Translations under genes and position numbers: made by a program | The notes under the pieces: generated by a model | Told to the model about the DNA's origin: nothing | Database searches by the model: none | Seen by the model: only the letters and a program-made list of their open reading frames with translations | Shown: piece by piece, positions 11,801-23,000 of the stretch | Numbering within the stretch: position 1 is the stretch's first letter | How the letters are laid out: each line of letters starts with the position of its first letter | Assembly: GCF_963678635.1 (NCBI RefSeq) | Contig: NC_087067.1 | Location: 42,746,696-42,806,695 of the forward strand | DNA: 60,000 nucleotides | Source: Symsagittifera roscoffensis | Lineage: Eukaryota > Xenacoelomorpha > Acoela > Convolutidae | Reading direction: 5' to 3'

Positions 11801-13728
11801 AATGTATTTTCAGTCATAAAATGATAACGTCATTGATGAATTGTTGTGTCGTCCTAATTTATCATTGAAGATATCTTTTGTTTAAATTTGTACAATTTTG
11901 TTCATTTCTGTCAAACACATTTCAATTTCTGTTTTGACAGATTTCACAGTTCACGATAACTCCAATGTAGACTTTCATAGTTTGTTTTCTTTTTTTCGAC
12001 GTAGAAGTATTCTCAGTTTTTCTTCCTCAGCTTACTTGAATTGAAATTTGATCAGTGATCCAAATGTTCGAATGATAAGACAATTGCAAAAACTCGTTCT
12101 TATTGAGTGTCGAATTGTTCGAAACAATTTCTTCATTTTTCTGTGTTCGTTTTTTGACATTTCCCAATGAAAAGCTAGTGGAAATTAAAAATCGTGTTCA
12201 TTGAAATTGTTTTTTTTTGCGTTGACATGTCATCTCAAATACAAAAGCTGCTTTAAAAACAAATTCGCTCATTAAAAATAGATCAACTTCAGTAGAAGCC
12301 TACGCCTGAGAACCCGATTTCTGACCAATTTTCTAAGCCGCAGCTCAGAAAAATAGGTTTGGGCTGAAGACATTATTTTGTACCATTTTTTTCAATTTTC
12401 CCGGAAAATAACACGTTTTGTTCTGCCGCAGTTCTCGAGTATCGCACACGATAGGTTCAGAGGTCCTCAGTTTGAGATCGCCACCGAATAATTGGATCTC
12501 ATCGGACCTTTTCCACAGCTTCAGTGAATCAAAATTGCGTCCGCCTTTTTTGAAAGCACAAATTTAGTAGATCTATACTGTATCAGCGTTTTTTTGAAAA
12601 TGATTTCTGATAGAGTTACAGTTCATATTCTATAGTTCTTTTTGAGCATTGTATTGTTCAAAAAACAATTGTTTTTTGTTACTCTTCTACTGTGTTCTTT
12701 TGATTTTTGTGATGTGGAGATGAAATGAAAAGAAATGTATTTTCAGTCATAAAATGATAACGTCAATGATGAATTGTTGTGTCGTCCTAATTTATCATTG
12801 AAGATATCTTTTGTTTAAATTTGTACAATTTTGTTCATTTCTGTCAAACAAATTTCAATTTCTGTTTTGACAGATTTCACAGTTCACGATAACTCCAATG
12901 TAGACTTTCATAGTTTGTTTTCTTTTTTTTCGACGTAGAAGTATTCTCAGTTTTTCTTCCTCAGCTTACTTGAATTGAAATTTGATCAGTGATCCAAATG
13001 TTCGAATGATAAGACAATTGCAAAAACTCGTTCTTATTGAGTGTTGAATTGATCGAAACAATTTCTTCATTTTTCTGTGTTCGTTTTTTGACATTTCCCA
13101 ATGAAAAGCTAGTGGAAATTAAAAATAGTGTTCATTGAAATTGTTTTTTTTTGCATTGACATGTCATCTCAAATACAAAACCTGCTTTAAAAACAAATTC
13201 GCTCATTAAAAATAGATCAACTTCAGTAGAAGCCTACGCCTGAGAACCCGATTTCTGACCGATTTTCTAAGCCGCAGCTCAGAAAAATAGGTTTGGGCTG
13301 AAGACATTATTTTGTACCATCTTTTTCAATTTTCCCGGAAAATAACACGATAAGATAACTTCTGAAATTGGCGCAAACAAAAGCTGTTCTAAAAACAAAT
13401 TCGCTCAATAAAAATAGATGAATTTGACTAGAAGCCTCCGCCTGAGAGCCCAATTTCTGGCCATTTTTGCAGCCCCCGCTCAGGAAAAAAGGTCTAAGCT
13501 AAACACATTTTTTTTCTACCATTTTCCTCAATTTTCCCGGAAACTGTCACGCTTTCTTCTGCCGAAGTTCTCAAGTAGAGCACATGATAGGTTCAGAGTT
13601 CCTGAGTTTGAGATCGCCACCGAATAATTGGATCTCATCGGACCTTTTCCACAGCTTCAGTGAATCAAAATTGCGTCTGCCTTTTTTGAAATCACAGCAT
13701 CAGTGGATCTAAACAGCCCAAAAATTTA

Positions 13729-13801
13729 CACCCCACTAGGGGCTCCAACCCTTAACCGTTGGATTAAAAGTTCAAAACTCTACTGACTGCGTTCGCAGGG
13801 C
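13729..13801 (-). pseudogene. Decayed tRNA-Lys-derived copy, UUU loop kept
   Basis: The loop CTTTTAA (anticodon UUU) is kept. The anticodon stem has one mismatch, the D stem reads ACGC..GAGT, and the T arm has changed to TTGGAGC with a CCCTA stem, so a working tRNA is unlikely. Confidence 0.65.
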
Positions 13802-14956
13802 TCAAAGTACTACTCGATAAGAGTGTTATAACAGTGTAACTATTTAAATTTGTACAATTTTGCTCATTTCTACCAAACACACTTCAATTTCTGTTCTTGA
13901 CAGATTTCACACTTCACAATCACTCCGAAATTAAATATAATAGTTTATTTTCTTTCTTTATTAACTGATTTTGAACGTTTTTTTTTTCTACTGCTGCGTT
14001 TCTCGATTAGCAAAATCAAGACCTTCAGAGCACCAAAACGGATTTTACAACAGAAGAAGTATTCACAGTTATTTTCCTTAGCTTTCTTCAGTTTTATCAG
14101 TGATCTTAAAATTAAAGTGGTAAGACAGTTTTAATTACGTTCTCAGTCATTGTTGCATTGATCGAAGTAACTTCTTCGTTTTTTGTTTGTTTTTTCACAT
14201 TTTCATTGGAGATAAAGCTAGTGGAGGTTAAACATAGTCTCCATTGGAATTCTTTTACTGTTATGACATGTCATCTCAAACACTTCAATCGCTATCTTTT
14301 GAAATTGGCTCAAACAAAAGCTGTTCTAGAAAGGAATTCGCTGATTGTAAGTAGATCAAATAAACTAGAAGCCTACGCCTGACAACAACCCGATTTCTGA
14401 CCGTTTTTCGAAGCCCCGCTCAGAGAAATAAGTCTAGACACACTTTGTTCTTTTTTGTACCAACTTCTTCAAATTTTCCGGAAAATTTCATGTTTTCTGC
14501 AGCTGCATTTTTCGAATAGCGTATTCGATAGGTTCAGAGGTCACCAACTTGAGGTTGCCACCAAATAATTGGTTCTCATCGGACCTTTTCCACAGCTTCA
14601 GCCAACCAAAAACACATCAGCATTTTTGAAAATTATGCTTGAAAGGATCAGATTTCACTCAACGCTTTTTGAAAATGATATCTGACAGGGTTACAGTTCA
14701 TAGCCTGTAGTTCATTTCAATAATTGGATTGTTTGAAAAACAAATTTTTTGTAACTCTTCTTCTGTGTTCTTTCGGTTTTTTGTTGTTTTCCAGAGATGA
14801 AGTGAAAAAGAGGACTTTCAGTCACCAAAAGAAAATGTAACTGAGGAAATTTTGTGTCGTCTTAATTTATCTTTGAAGGCATCTAGTAAAGTTGGTTCCA
14901 ATCAAGCCTAATTTCACAATGAACATAGAAGTTGAAAGCGTCCGCCCAAAAAGTTA

Positions 14957-15018
14957 CGCCCCACAAGAGAGAAGAACCCTTGGCCGTTGGATTATAGTGC
15001 AACGCTCTACCGACTGCA
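14957..15018 (-). pseudogene. 5'-truncated tRNA-Lys-derived copy
   Basis: The 3' acceptor strand, T arm remnant and anticodon stem region can be aligned to the intact tRNA. The 5' acceptor strand and part of the D arm are absent, and the anticodon loop is damaged (CTATAAT). Confidence 0.6.
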
Positions 15019-16167
15019 CGATAACATTCGAATCATTTTGAAACTGTACAATTTTGTTCCTTTCCAAAAAACACACTTCAATTTCTGTTCTTGTTAGATT
15101 TTAACTTTCACGAAAACTCCAAAGTAGTCTTTCGTAGGTTGTTTTTTTTTCTTTTTTTTTGACAGTTTCTGAACGTTTTTTTTCTGCTGCAGGTTTTCCT
15201 GATGCACAACATTAAAACCTTCAGAGCTCCCAAACGGACTTGACATCAAAAAAAATATTTTCATTTTTTTTTTCGTAAGCTTCCTTGAATTGAAATTTGA
15301 TCCAGTGATCTGGATGTTCGAATGGTAAGCCTGATCAAATCTCGTTCTCATTCAGTGTTGCAAGGATCAAAACATTTTCTTCGTTTTTCTGTCTTTGTTT
15401 CTAGACGATTTTCATTAGAGATAAAGTTAGAGTAATCTAAAAATAGTCTCCATTGGAATTGTTTTACTTTTATGACATGTCATATAAATATTTGAATCGC
15501 TATCGATAGAACTTGGCTCGAAGAAAGTGTGTTCTAAAAATAAACTTGACCATAAACAAACTAGATCAATTTATCTAAAAGTTTTTGACCGTTTTTTGAA
15601 ACCCCCGCTCAGAAAAATGGTTACAATTTCATCTTTTATAGTTCTTTTTGAAGGTTGGATTATTTGAAAATTGAATGTACCATTTCCTTTCAAATTTCTT
15701 TAAAAAGCCAAAGTTCTGGGGTACCGCATTCGATAGGTTCAGAGGTCCCCAGATAGAGGTTATCACCAAATAATTGTTTCTCATCGGACCTTTTCCACAG
15801 CTTCAGCGAGTCCAAATTCCATCAACATTTTTCGAAAACACAGCTTCAGTGAATCAAAATTCCATCAGCATTCTTTGAAAATGATTCAAGACAGAGTTTT
15901 AGTTTCAAATCTTTTAGTTCACATTGAGTGTTGAATTGTTCAAAAAATCAACATGTTCGAATTCTGTTGTTCTTTTGAATTTTTGTTGTTTTCCGGAGAT
16001 GAAGTGAAAAAAAGTATTCCTAGTCACAAAACGACAACGTCCTTGATGAATTGTTGTTTGATCTTGTTTTATCCTTGAAAACATCTTCTGAAATTGGTTC
16101 GAATCAAACCTCAGTTCAAAATCAACCTACTTCAGACAACTATTGGAAGAACCCGCCCAAAAAATTA

Positions 16168-16189
16168 CTCCCCACAAGGGACTCGAACC
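16168..16189 (-). pseudogene. tRNA-Lys 3' fragment at the end of the array
   Basis: About 22 bp corresponding to the T arm and acceptor 3' strand remain. The match then stops abruptly, marking the last recognisable tRNA block of the array. Confidence 0.5.
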
Positions 16190-16479
16190 AAAACTTAAAT
16201 GTTGAAAATAAATTAGATGAATCAAAAATTTGATATGTCTACATAAAAAAACTAGGGGCCCAGCTAAAGCTGGATGTTTGTGTGACATTGAGAAAATTTG
16301 TTATACTGATGCGGCACAAAAAGTGTGATTTCAAAAATTGGACTTTACCAAAACCTTGGAAGTTTCTCTGCTAAAATAAGTTAGAAGAGTAAAAAAACTT
16401 TGAGACATTCAATTTTACTAGGGATGGTTGTTTATCTCAGAAACAAATTAGGGAGCCGCCGCTTCTAAAGGGATCCTTA

Positions 16480-17430
16480 TCGCAACCGGTTCTTTCAGTT
16501 AAATTTTTCATCTCAGATTTGATTGTGTAAATTGTAAGAAATTTCAAAAAGTTTCTAGAAAACGGTCAAAAAGCTTTGCAAAATCCATGACTTCTTCCTT
16601 CAAAGAGTACGTTAAAGCGGCTCAAGCAGAGAAGATTCCCAAAACCGAGTTTCTCGATTGAATACAACCTGAGAAGTGGCACGGTAGTTTTCGCGTAAAG
16701 TTAAAAATTTGCAACAAACTGCTAAAGTTTAAAATTTTTGACAGGTTTGAAGCCATTACTTTATTCTCAAAGAAACAGGGTATAGCCAGTTAGAAAAATA
16801 GGAAATAGGCTTTCAACAACCTGTTATTTCAATTAAACTTATTGTATTAGAATTTGCAGGATAGTTACTGAGAAAATCCAAAATACTTAAAACTAATCAA
16901 AAGTTTGATATTTTCGAAAATCATAGCCTTTAGTGTTGAAAAAATATGAAGAAGCCGCTTTTGCAGACGAAAGTTATTCAACCTGTTCTTTCGATTGAAC
17001 CCAAAATCTCAGATTTGGGAGATTAGCTCTCGAGAAATGTGAAAAACTCAAAACAAAAACGTCAAAAAGTCAAATTTCTGACTTTTCCGAGGGCCATAAC
17101 TTTATGTGAAAGAAAGATTTTGGGCGTAAGCGCTCAAGCACAGAGCTTTTCGAAACCGTTTTATTCATTGAAATTAAAAACTCAGATTTGAGAGGTATAA
17201 TCTTCGAGAAAACTAAAAATAAAACCGAAATAATGGGTCAACAAACATTCGCCCAAATACTTTTTCGAAGACTGTAGATAGAGGGGTCAAATAGAAAGAG
17301 ACTCTAGGGTAGTATACAGGTACACATGGGAGTAGCCGGTCTTTCAACTGATACCCTTTTTTTGAAAATCAGTAGAAGTTTTCAAGAAAAACTAAAATAC
17401 TAAAATGTTTCCAATGAAATTGGAAATATT
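16480..17430. repeat. Degenerate ~170 bp tandem satellite
   Basis: A motif of the form AACCGGTTCTTTCAATTGAA recurs with changes starting near 16484, 16643, 16818, 16980, 17154 and 17334, spaced 159-180 bp apart. Each is followed by a variant of 'ctcagatttg', then 'tcgagaaa', then an A-rich stretch. Several monomers also share 'gcgctcaagca' about 25 bp before the next start. The monomers are old and diverged. A less clear copy may lie in 16,270-16,480. Confidence 0.65.
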
Positions 17431-17807
17431 TCTCCATAATGAGAAAACATCAACAAACCAATTTGTAAAGATATACCTAGCATGAAAATTGCAGAGGGAA
17501 TTGTTCAAGTTGTTCTTGCCTTGAAACGACCCAAAAATAGGTCTTTAGGCTAATGAAAGTAGGTCGAAATAATTTTGGCCGAGGAATTTTTATAGGCGAA
17601 ACAAAAAACGAAGAAGGAAATACGAAGTCAAGGTAAGTAAAATTACAAATTAAAGGAATAAAGCAAACACTAAAAGCAACATTTAAAAATGCACACAGTA
17701 AAAAAAACAATTTCAAGATCTGAGAACTAAGCCGACAACAGATAAGCAGACAAACAATTGGCCGTCAATTTCAATTGAAACCGAATATTTACCGTTTGAA
17801 AAAACAG

Positions 17808-17900
17808 GTCCAGGTCAGATTCGAACCCAGGACCTTTGCTTTGTACCCAGGATCTTTTCCGTCCCAGGAATATTCGTAACTTCCAGACTAAGCTGGCCGG
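17808..17900 (-). pseudogene. tRNA-like fragment, possible SINE head
   Basis: On the minus strand there is an A-box-like AGCTTAGTCTGG and, about 70 bases later, a B-box-like GGTTCGAATCT. A phrase close to 'gatcctgggt' occurs twice between them, as if the T arm region had been duplicated. It does not fold as a full tRNA. It may be a decayed tRNA or the head of a tRNA-derived SINE. Confidence 0.4.
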
Positions 17901-18033
17901 GAACGCATCGAAGTTCGAATTCAAAGTGAAACAAGATACAAGTGATTCTGTTAAACAGCGTAATAATTCTTAAGCAGGGGCGCAGAGGCGTTTCTCCGTG
18001 AAAAGATGAACAGCTCATATGCTAGTCATTTCC

Positions 18034-18543
18034 TTAGTGGATAAATTGTCTTAACTTTAAGCTAACCTCTGATCTGCAGTTGTAGAAAAGCGCCTCCAGT
18101 TTTGCCAGAGCCAATTTCTGCAAATGATAGGAAGACCCGATGAGCTTGCTTGAACTCTTAACCTCTATTTCCAAAATACCCGAACTTAATTGCTGCAAGT
18201 ACTTTTTCAGCTCCTCCGAGTCTGTTGATATCTTCGGAAGAGCTTCGTCGTCAAAGTAAGTTACGTCGACCTCTCGTCGTCGATTCGTATTACGTAATTT
18301 CGAATCCGAAAGCGATTCGCATTCAGCTATCAATGCAACTAGAGCGTCGAGAAGACCCTCAGATATTATCCAATCAGATTTGAGCTCAACTGTTCTTTGA
18401 AATCGCCCCAAGATTTCGTTGAATTCTTCATTGCGACTTCCAGGAAATTTAACAAGCTTCGTTTTGTTTGAATCGTTAAAATTGAGCAAATCTTTGCTGT
18501 CGTTGATGGAACCAAGTTGCAAAAAAGATAGAAGTTCAGTCAT
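18034..18543 (-). CDS. Hypothetical protein, 169 aa, unrecognised
   Basis: This is an open frame of 169 codons starting at an ATG in good context (gccATGa) and ending at TAA. The predicted protein begins MTELLSFLQLGS and is acidic to neutral, Leu/Ser/Glu-rich and apparently mostly helical, with no clear signal peptide or membrane span from this ATG. Reading upstream in frame adds a hydrophobic stretch but no ATG. Base composition is visibly less AT-rich than the surroundings, and the reading frame is much longer than neighbouring chance frames, which supports coding. I recognise no family. It could be a single-exon gene or one exon of a larger gene: a weak donor-like GTTAGC lies near the end, and I see no clear poly(A) signal just downstream. 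Confidence 0.5.
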   Translation of the reverse strand: MTELLSFLQLGSINDSKDLLNFNDSNKTKLVKFPGSRNEEFNEILGRFQRTVELKSDWIISEGLLDALVALIAECESLSDSKLRNTNRRREVDVTYFDDEALPKISTDSEELKKYLQQLSSGILEIEVKSSSKLIGSSYHLQKLALAKLEALFYNCRSEVSLKLRQFIH

Positions 18544-18599
18544 GGCTTCTAAGATTAACCAGAGGAAACCAGGAAACAATATTTTAGAGTTTCTCACAT

Positions 18600-20087
18600 C
18601 TCGTTAACTGAAATCAACAAACTGATGTTATCATTCTTTTGAATAACAACACTAACTGAATAATCAGAATAATTAAGGTTTCTGCTATTCACAGCGGGTC
18701 AATAAAAGGTTATCCATCATTTCTGAGCATAGTCAGTTTCCGTTATTTCCCCATATTCCAAACAGTTATTTTGTTAAGCAAAGCTCTTTTTTGCGACTCA
18801 AGGCCGTTTTTTGCATCTAGATTTTCCAGATTAAAATGAAACATTTTCAAAGTTTAAACAAACCTCATGCATTTTCATCAAGCCTACTGCTCGCTGAGTT
18901 GAAACGATTTTCCTTTTTTACTAGGCAAGAAGATGTCAATGCCGTAGGTTAATTATTTAATGTTAACTGAACTATGGCCTTCCCGCAAATATTCATCGAG
19001 CAAACCAAAGCGCGTGTGCACTTTCAAACCGCAATTTTCGAAAAACTTTTGGCTAGTGTAATTAAAGGGTTTCTAACGACTGGCTCCTAACCACTGCGTC
19101 ACAGAGACATATTTCTTGTTCGCCAAATCATTACAAAATTTAAAAAAAAACTAATATTCTGATTTCTGAGGAAACTTTTAAGAACTTGAAGTTTTTCATG
19201 TTGCAAAAAATAAACTACTTGAAATTGCAGAAAAACAAATTTAACCTATAATTTTCATGTTTATCCAACTAATGAAACTTTGATGTCATACCGTTCAATT
19301 TCCCGAGCTCTCGGGCAGACAAGTTTAAGAAAATTATGCCAAAAATACATCATTTTTATGGGGGAGTTAATTATTCGAGAGGCAAAGAGCTAGAGCTCCA
19401 GGTCGAGAGTGAGCGTCCCCCCATTACCAGATAACCTCAATTTCCTTTTTTCGCTGAGTATACGACCAAAAAATTGTAAAATCAAACAAAGGAAAATGCG
19501 GAATTGAAGAGTAAACCGGAAGTTCGGATAATCTCCATTTTGTTTTTTTTTTCAAATTGATCTTGACTTTGAACTAGAGATAAATGTTCAGACCTTAATT
19601 GACGTAACAATAGATAGCAAGAGAGAAGATTTAATCTGAACAAATATGGGGATAGATATGAACTTGATATTCGATGATGCAAAAAGTATTTCACGTTGCA
19701 TGACTGAAGTTTTGAATTATGGTAAGTTAAAAGTGTAAAGCAGAAAAACAAACATTAATTAAGAAACGACGTTTGAGCGAAAATAAAACTAAACATTTCA
19801 ATATAGATGCAAGTTTGAAAGCCCAGGGAAAATAGTTTTGTATGATTAAGAACTTTGAGGGGATGGTTTATCTTTTGTTTAACAAGAAGATTTATTGGAT
19901 TGCTAAATCAGCTTCAGTAAGAATATGAAACTTAATTTTAGATTTTCATCTTAAAATTCTCCATAAAGTTCTTTGTTAATAGAGCTTCCAAAATTGTTTG
20001 CTTTAAATGAACAATGACTTCTTGAACTTCGGAAAACAATAAAACTTCCCATTGTTAAAGATCAGCAGTACAAAATTACCTACCGAA
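18600..20087. other. Intergenic region 5' of the receptor kinase gene
   Basis: AT-rich sequence with no supported gene. It should hold the promoter and 5' UTR of the receptor kinase that starts at 20088, possibly with an upstream non-coding exon, but I see no TATA box or splice site that I can defend. Confidence 0.5.
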
Positions 20088-23000
20088 ATGCTTCTGAACA
20101 AAATATTTAAATTAGTTCTGCTTAATTTCATAGTCTTTCACTTAATTTATTGCAGTAATCAAACGAAACCCGAAACTTCTGAATTACAAAACTTAGACAC
20201 AGGTAAAATTTTACATGGTACGAGTGCCACTAAAGGTTCCGAAATTCACGATCTCATAATTTTCGATTCAACTGTCCAAATTAGTTCAGCTGAAAGTACA
20301 GGCAGTCTTTTGCCATCAAATGAATCATCAACAGCATCAAAACCGTTAGTTGATGAAAGTTCAACTACTAAAGATTTAGCGAGGGGCGATTCAAAAAATA
20401 CCAAAGCCAAAGATGTAACTGAAAAATTACAACCAGATGAGAGCTCTCAAAACTCAACAAGTTCAGCAGAAAAAGGAAGCACTAATTCAGTTACAACAAA
20501 TGAACCCCAGAACCCAAAAACCGACACCGGAACTAAGTCGACACCTCCAACAGAATCGAACATAGTAACAACAGCAATCAAATCGATCCAATCAGAATCA
20601 AGCACGGCTTCGAGTATCGCTGAAGTTGACATTTCAACGAGAGATGAAACCTTTCAAAAAACCACTGAGAGTTCGGTAGTTGTTACTGATGAAAATATAA
20701 GCAGCGGTTTAAATGTTTCGAAAATCGATTCAAATCATAAGATTACTGAGCCTGAAAATGAAGCAGAAACAACTACAAGCGCTTTCGAAACCGAACCGAC
20801 AATACAATCAGAAATTTCTTCTACCACGGAACCTTTCATCGAAATAATCCTACAGGGACCTAAAAACATGAGCAGAATCGTCGAAAAACCATACCTACCT
20901 GAAAGCAAATTAGTCAATTACTCGGAAATTTTAGACAAAAACCTGAACATCAACGCAACAATCATAGATTTAGAATCATTCGAAAACTTTTCAGTGATTC
21001 GGTGTGCAGAGTGTTTAGTACCTCATGATTTTAATCAGGGTAATAATATCGATACTATTCATAACCAATGTGATTTTAGATGGTTCAGAGGAATCATCAA
21101 CCCATTTTTTATCGGCGAAAACTTCTCGATGGAGGTTGAAAAAACTGATATCAATGATATTGATTTTGACAGCAATTATTTCTGGTGCTCTACCGATATA
21201 AAAATAACAATAGATTTTCCGGAAATCGATTTAGAAGCAGACGAAGGCGATTTGAATTTGACGAAAACTGAACTTGAAAATGTGACAGATACTTCTCAAA
21301 GCCCAACTTTGAGTGAAAACATGACAGTTGCTTCTGACAATGAAGCTCAGAAGATTGAAGACTATGATGATCTTATATCAGTCATTAACCTTAGCATCTT
21401 TCGAAAAGCCGCTCAAACGTCAGATTATCTGAGACCAGTAATTTTGCAATATGGAGAAATACAATTGCCTGATAACGGAACGAATGTAGCGCTAGAAAAA
21501 CATACCTCGAATGAACGCGTCATATTGCTGCCATCTTTAGAAAGTTTTGAAAACTATTCAGAATTTTTGCGAGACGTGACTTACTGCACCAGAAAATCAT
21601 GTGAAACCATTCCGACAAATGGAATCAAATTGATTGCTGGTATTGGAGTTTTCCTGAAAACAAAGCTCGATTTGATCACCGTACATAATTTTTCCATTCA
21701 ACTGAAACCTTCGAAAGCCAGTTTTGAGCCGGTAGATTGGGTCTACAAATGGCCAGTCGAAAATGTGACCGAATTTCACATGGATAAATCATCAGTTTCA
21801 CCTAAAACACTCTACCTCCAAGAAGGGTCGAATGTGATTATTAAATGCGGACTTAAAACTAATTCAAACATTAGCTGGAAAATTAACGAAAATGGAAACT
21901 TCACAAAACCACTGACTGAAAATGGCAGTCTGATTATCGAAAATTCAACTTTTCTCGATACCGGAAAATATCTGTGCTACCAGAACAACACAGAAAAAGA
22001 GTACAAAATTTTTATGTTTTTCCAGAATGAAACGCCAAAATTTGTTCAGAACCCAGCTGAATTAATGCCCGTTTTTCACGTCGAAAATTTTGGACAATCA
22101 TTCCATATACCTTGCATTGTTAATAAAAATGTTTCGGTTCTGCTGGAAATCTGTATTCAAAATGAAGTCGAAACGAACTGCTACGAAGATTTATCGGCAA
22201 AACACGACTTGACTCGCGGTTTTGATCTTCACCTTGACGCAATTCAAACTAATGATATCATTGCAACTTGTCGAGTCAGCGATAATGTTTCAAATGCACA
22301 AAGTTTTAAATTCACCACTGGAAAAAGCGAAGTCATTTCCATCAAAGTAAAATCAGATGAATCGCAACTATTGGAATTAAATTGCGAAAATGAATGGACA
22401 AATGACCATCTTTCGAATATCGAATGGGAATTTAACGCTAAGACAATCGATAACGTCAAATTAGATGGTACAGTTCTGAAAATCTTTGAAGCTACTTCAA
22501 GCAATACCGGAGAATATACATGCAGCCAGGACCAAAAATTGATCAAGACATTTCGAGTTTACGTTAAGCCGGATGATGGCAGAATTTTTACAGAGAAAGG
22601 GCCGATTGCGGTTTATAAATTAAGCAATCTTACAAACATTTGCAAAGTCGCAAAACCAAAAATAAAACCAGAACTTGAAATTTGCGATTTCGGCGAACTT
22701 GAATGCATCAAGAATAGTTCTGGCAGAAAATTCCATCCTCTAACGGGATACCAAATAAATAATTTGTCCGATTTCCTCAATCAAAGCAAGGAAAAGCAGC
22801 TGTTTGTGAAATGTCAGCTGAATAATGAGTCTTTAGTTTACTATCCAAGGGTCGAAAGTTCGAATCTGACGCATGTCACTGGCGAAAATGTTACTGTTTT
22901 CTGTGGTTGTTTTGAAGATTCTAGAAACGTATCCTGGATTATGAAAGAGAACAAAAATACTGAAATACTAAATTTTTGGGGGTGCAGCTCTCTGAAAATA

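Larger units (their letters stand above)
1..16230. repeat. Degenerate tandem satellite, ~1.24 kb units containing tRNA-Lys-derived blocks
   Basis: The same succession of blocks recurs across 16 kb: a tRNA-Lys-like block, a block with 'ctgctgcgtttctcgatta', a block with 'gacatgctatctt', a block with 'tctcatcggacctttt', then the next tRNA-like block. The tRNA-like block starts near 823, 2059, 3299, 4207, 5373, 6594, 8797, 13729, 14957 and 16168. Spacing is about 1.24 kb where units are complete (823, 2059, 3299) and shorter where deletions occurred. Copies at the left are very similar and become more diverged to the right. Between 9,780 and 13,330 several units have lost the tRNA block altogether. 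Short open frames here recur only because the DNA repeats; none shows a conserved start. The array starts before the left edge of the window. Confidence 0.93.

Noticed and set aside
1-16230. CRISPR-like or phage-like array
   Set aside because: Unit length (1.24 kb), tRNA content and eukaryotic surroundings exclude it.
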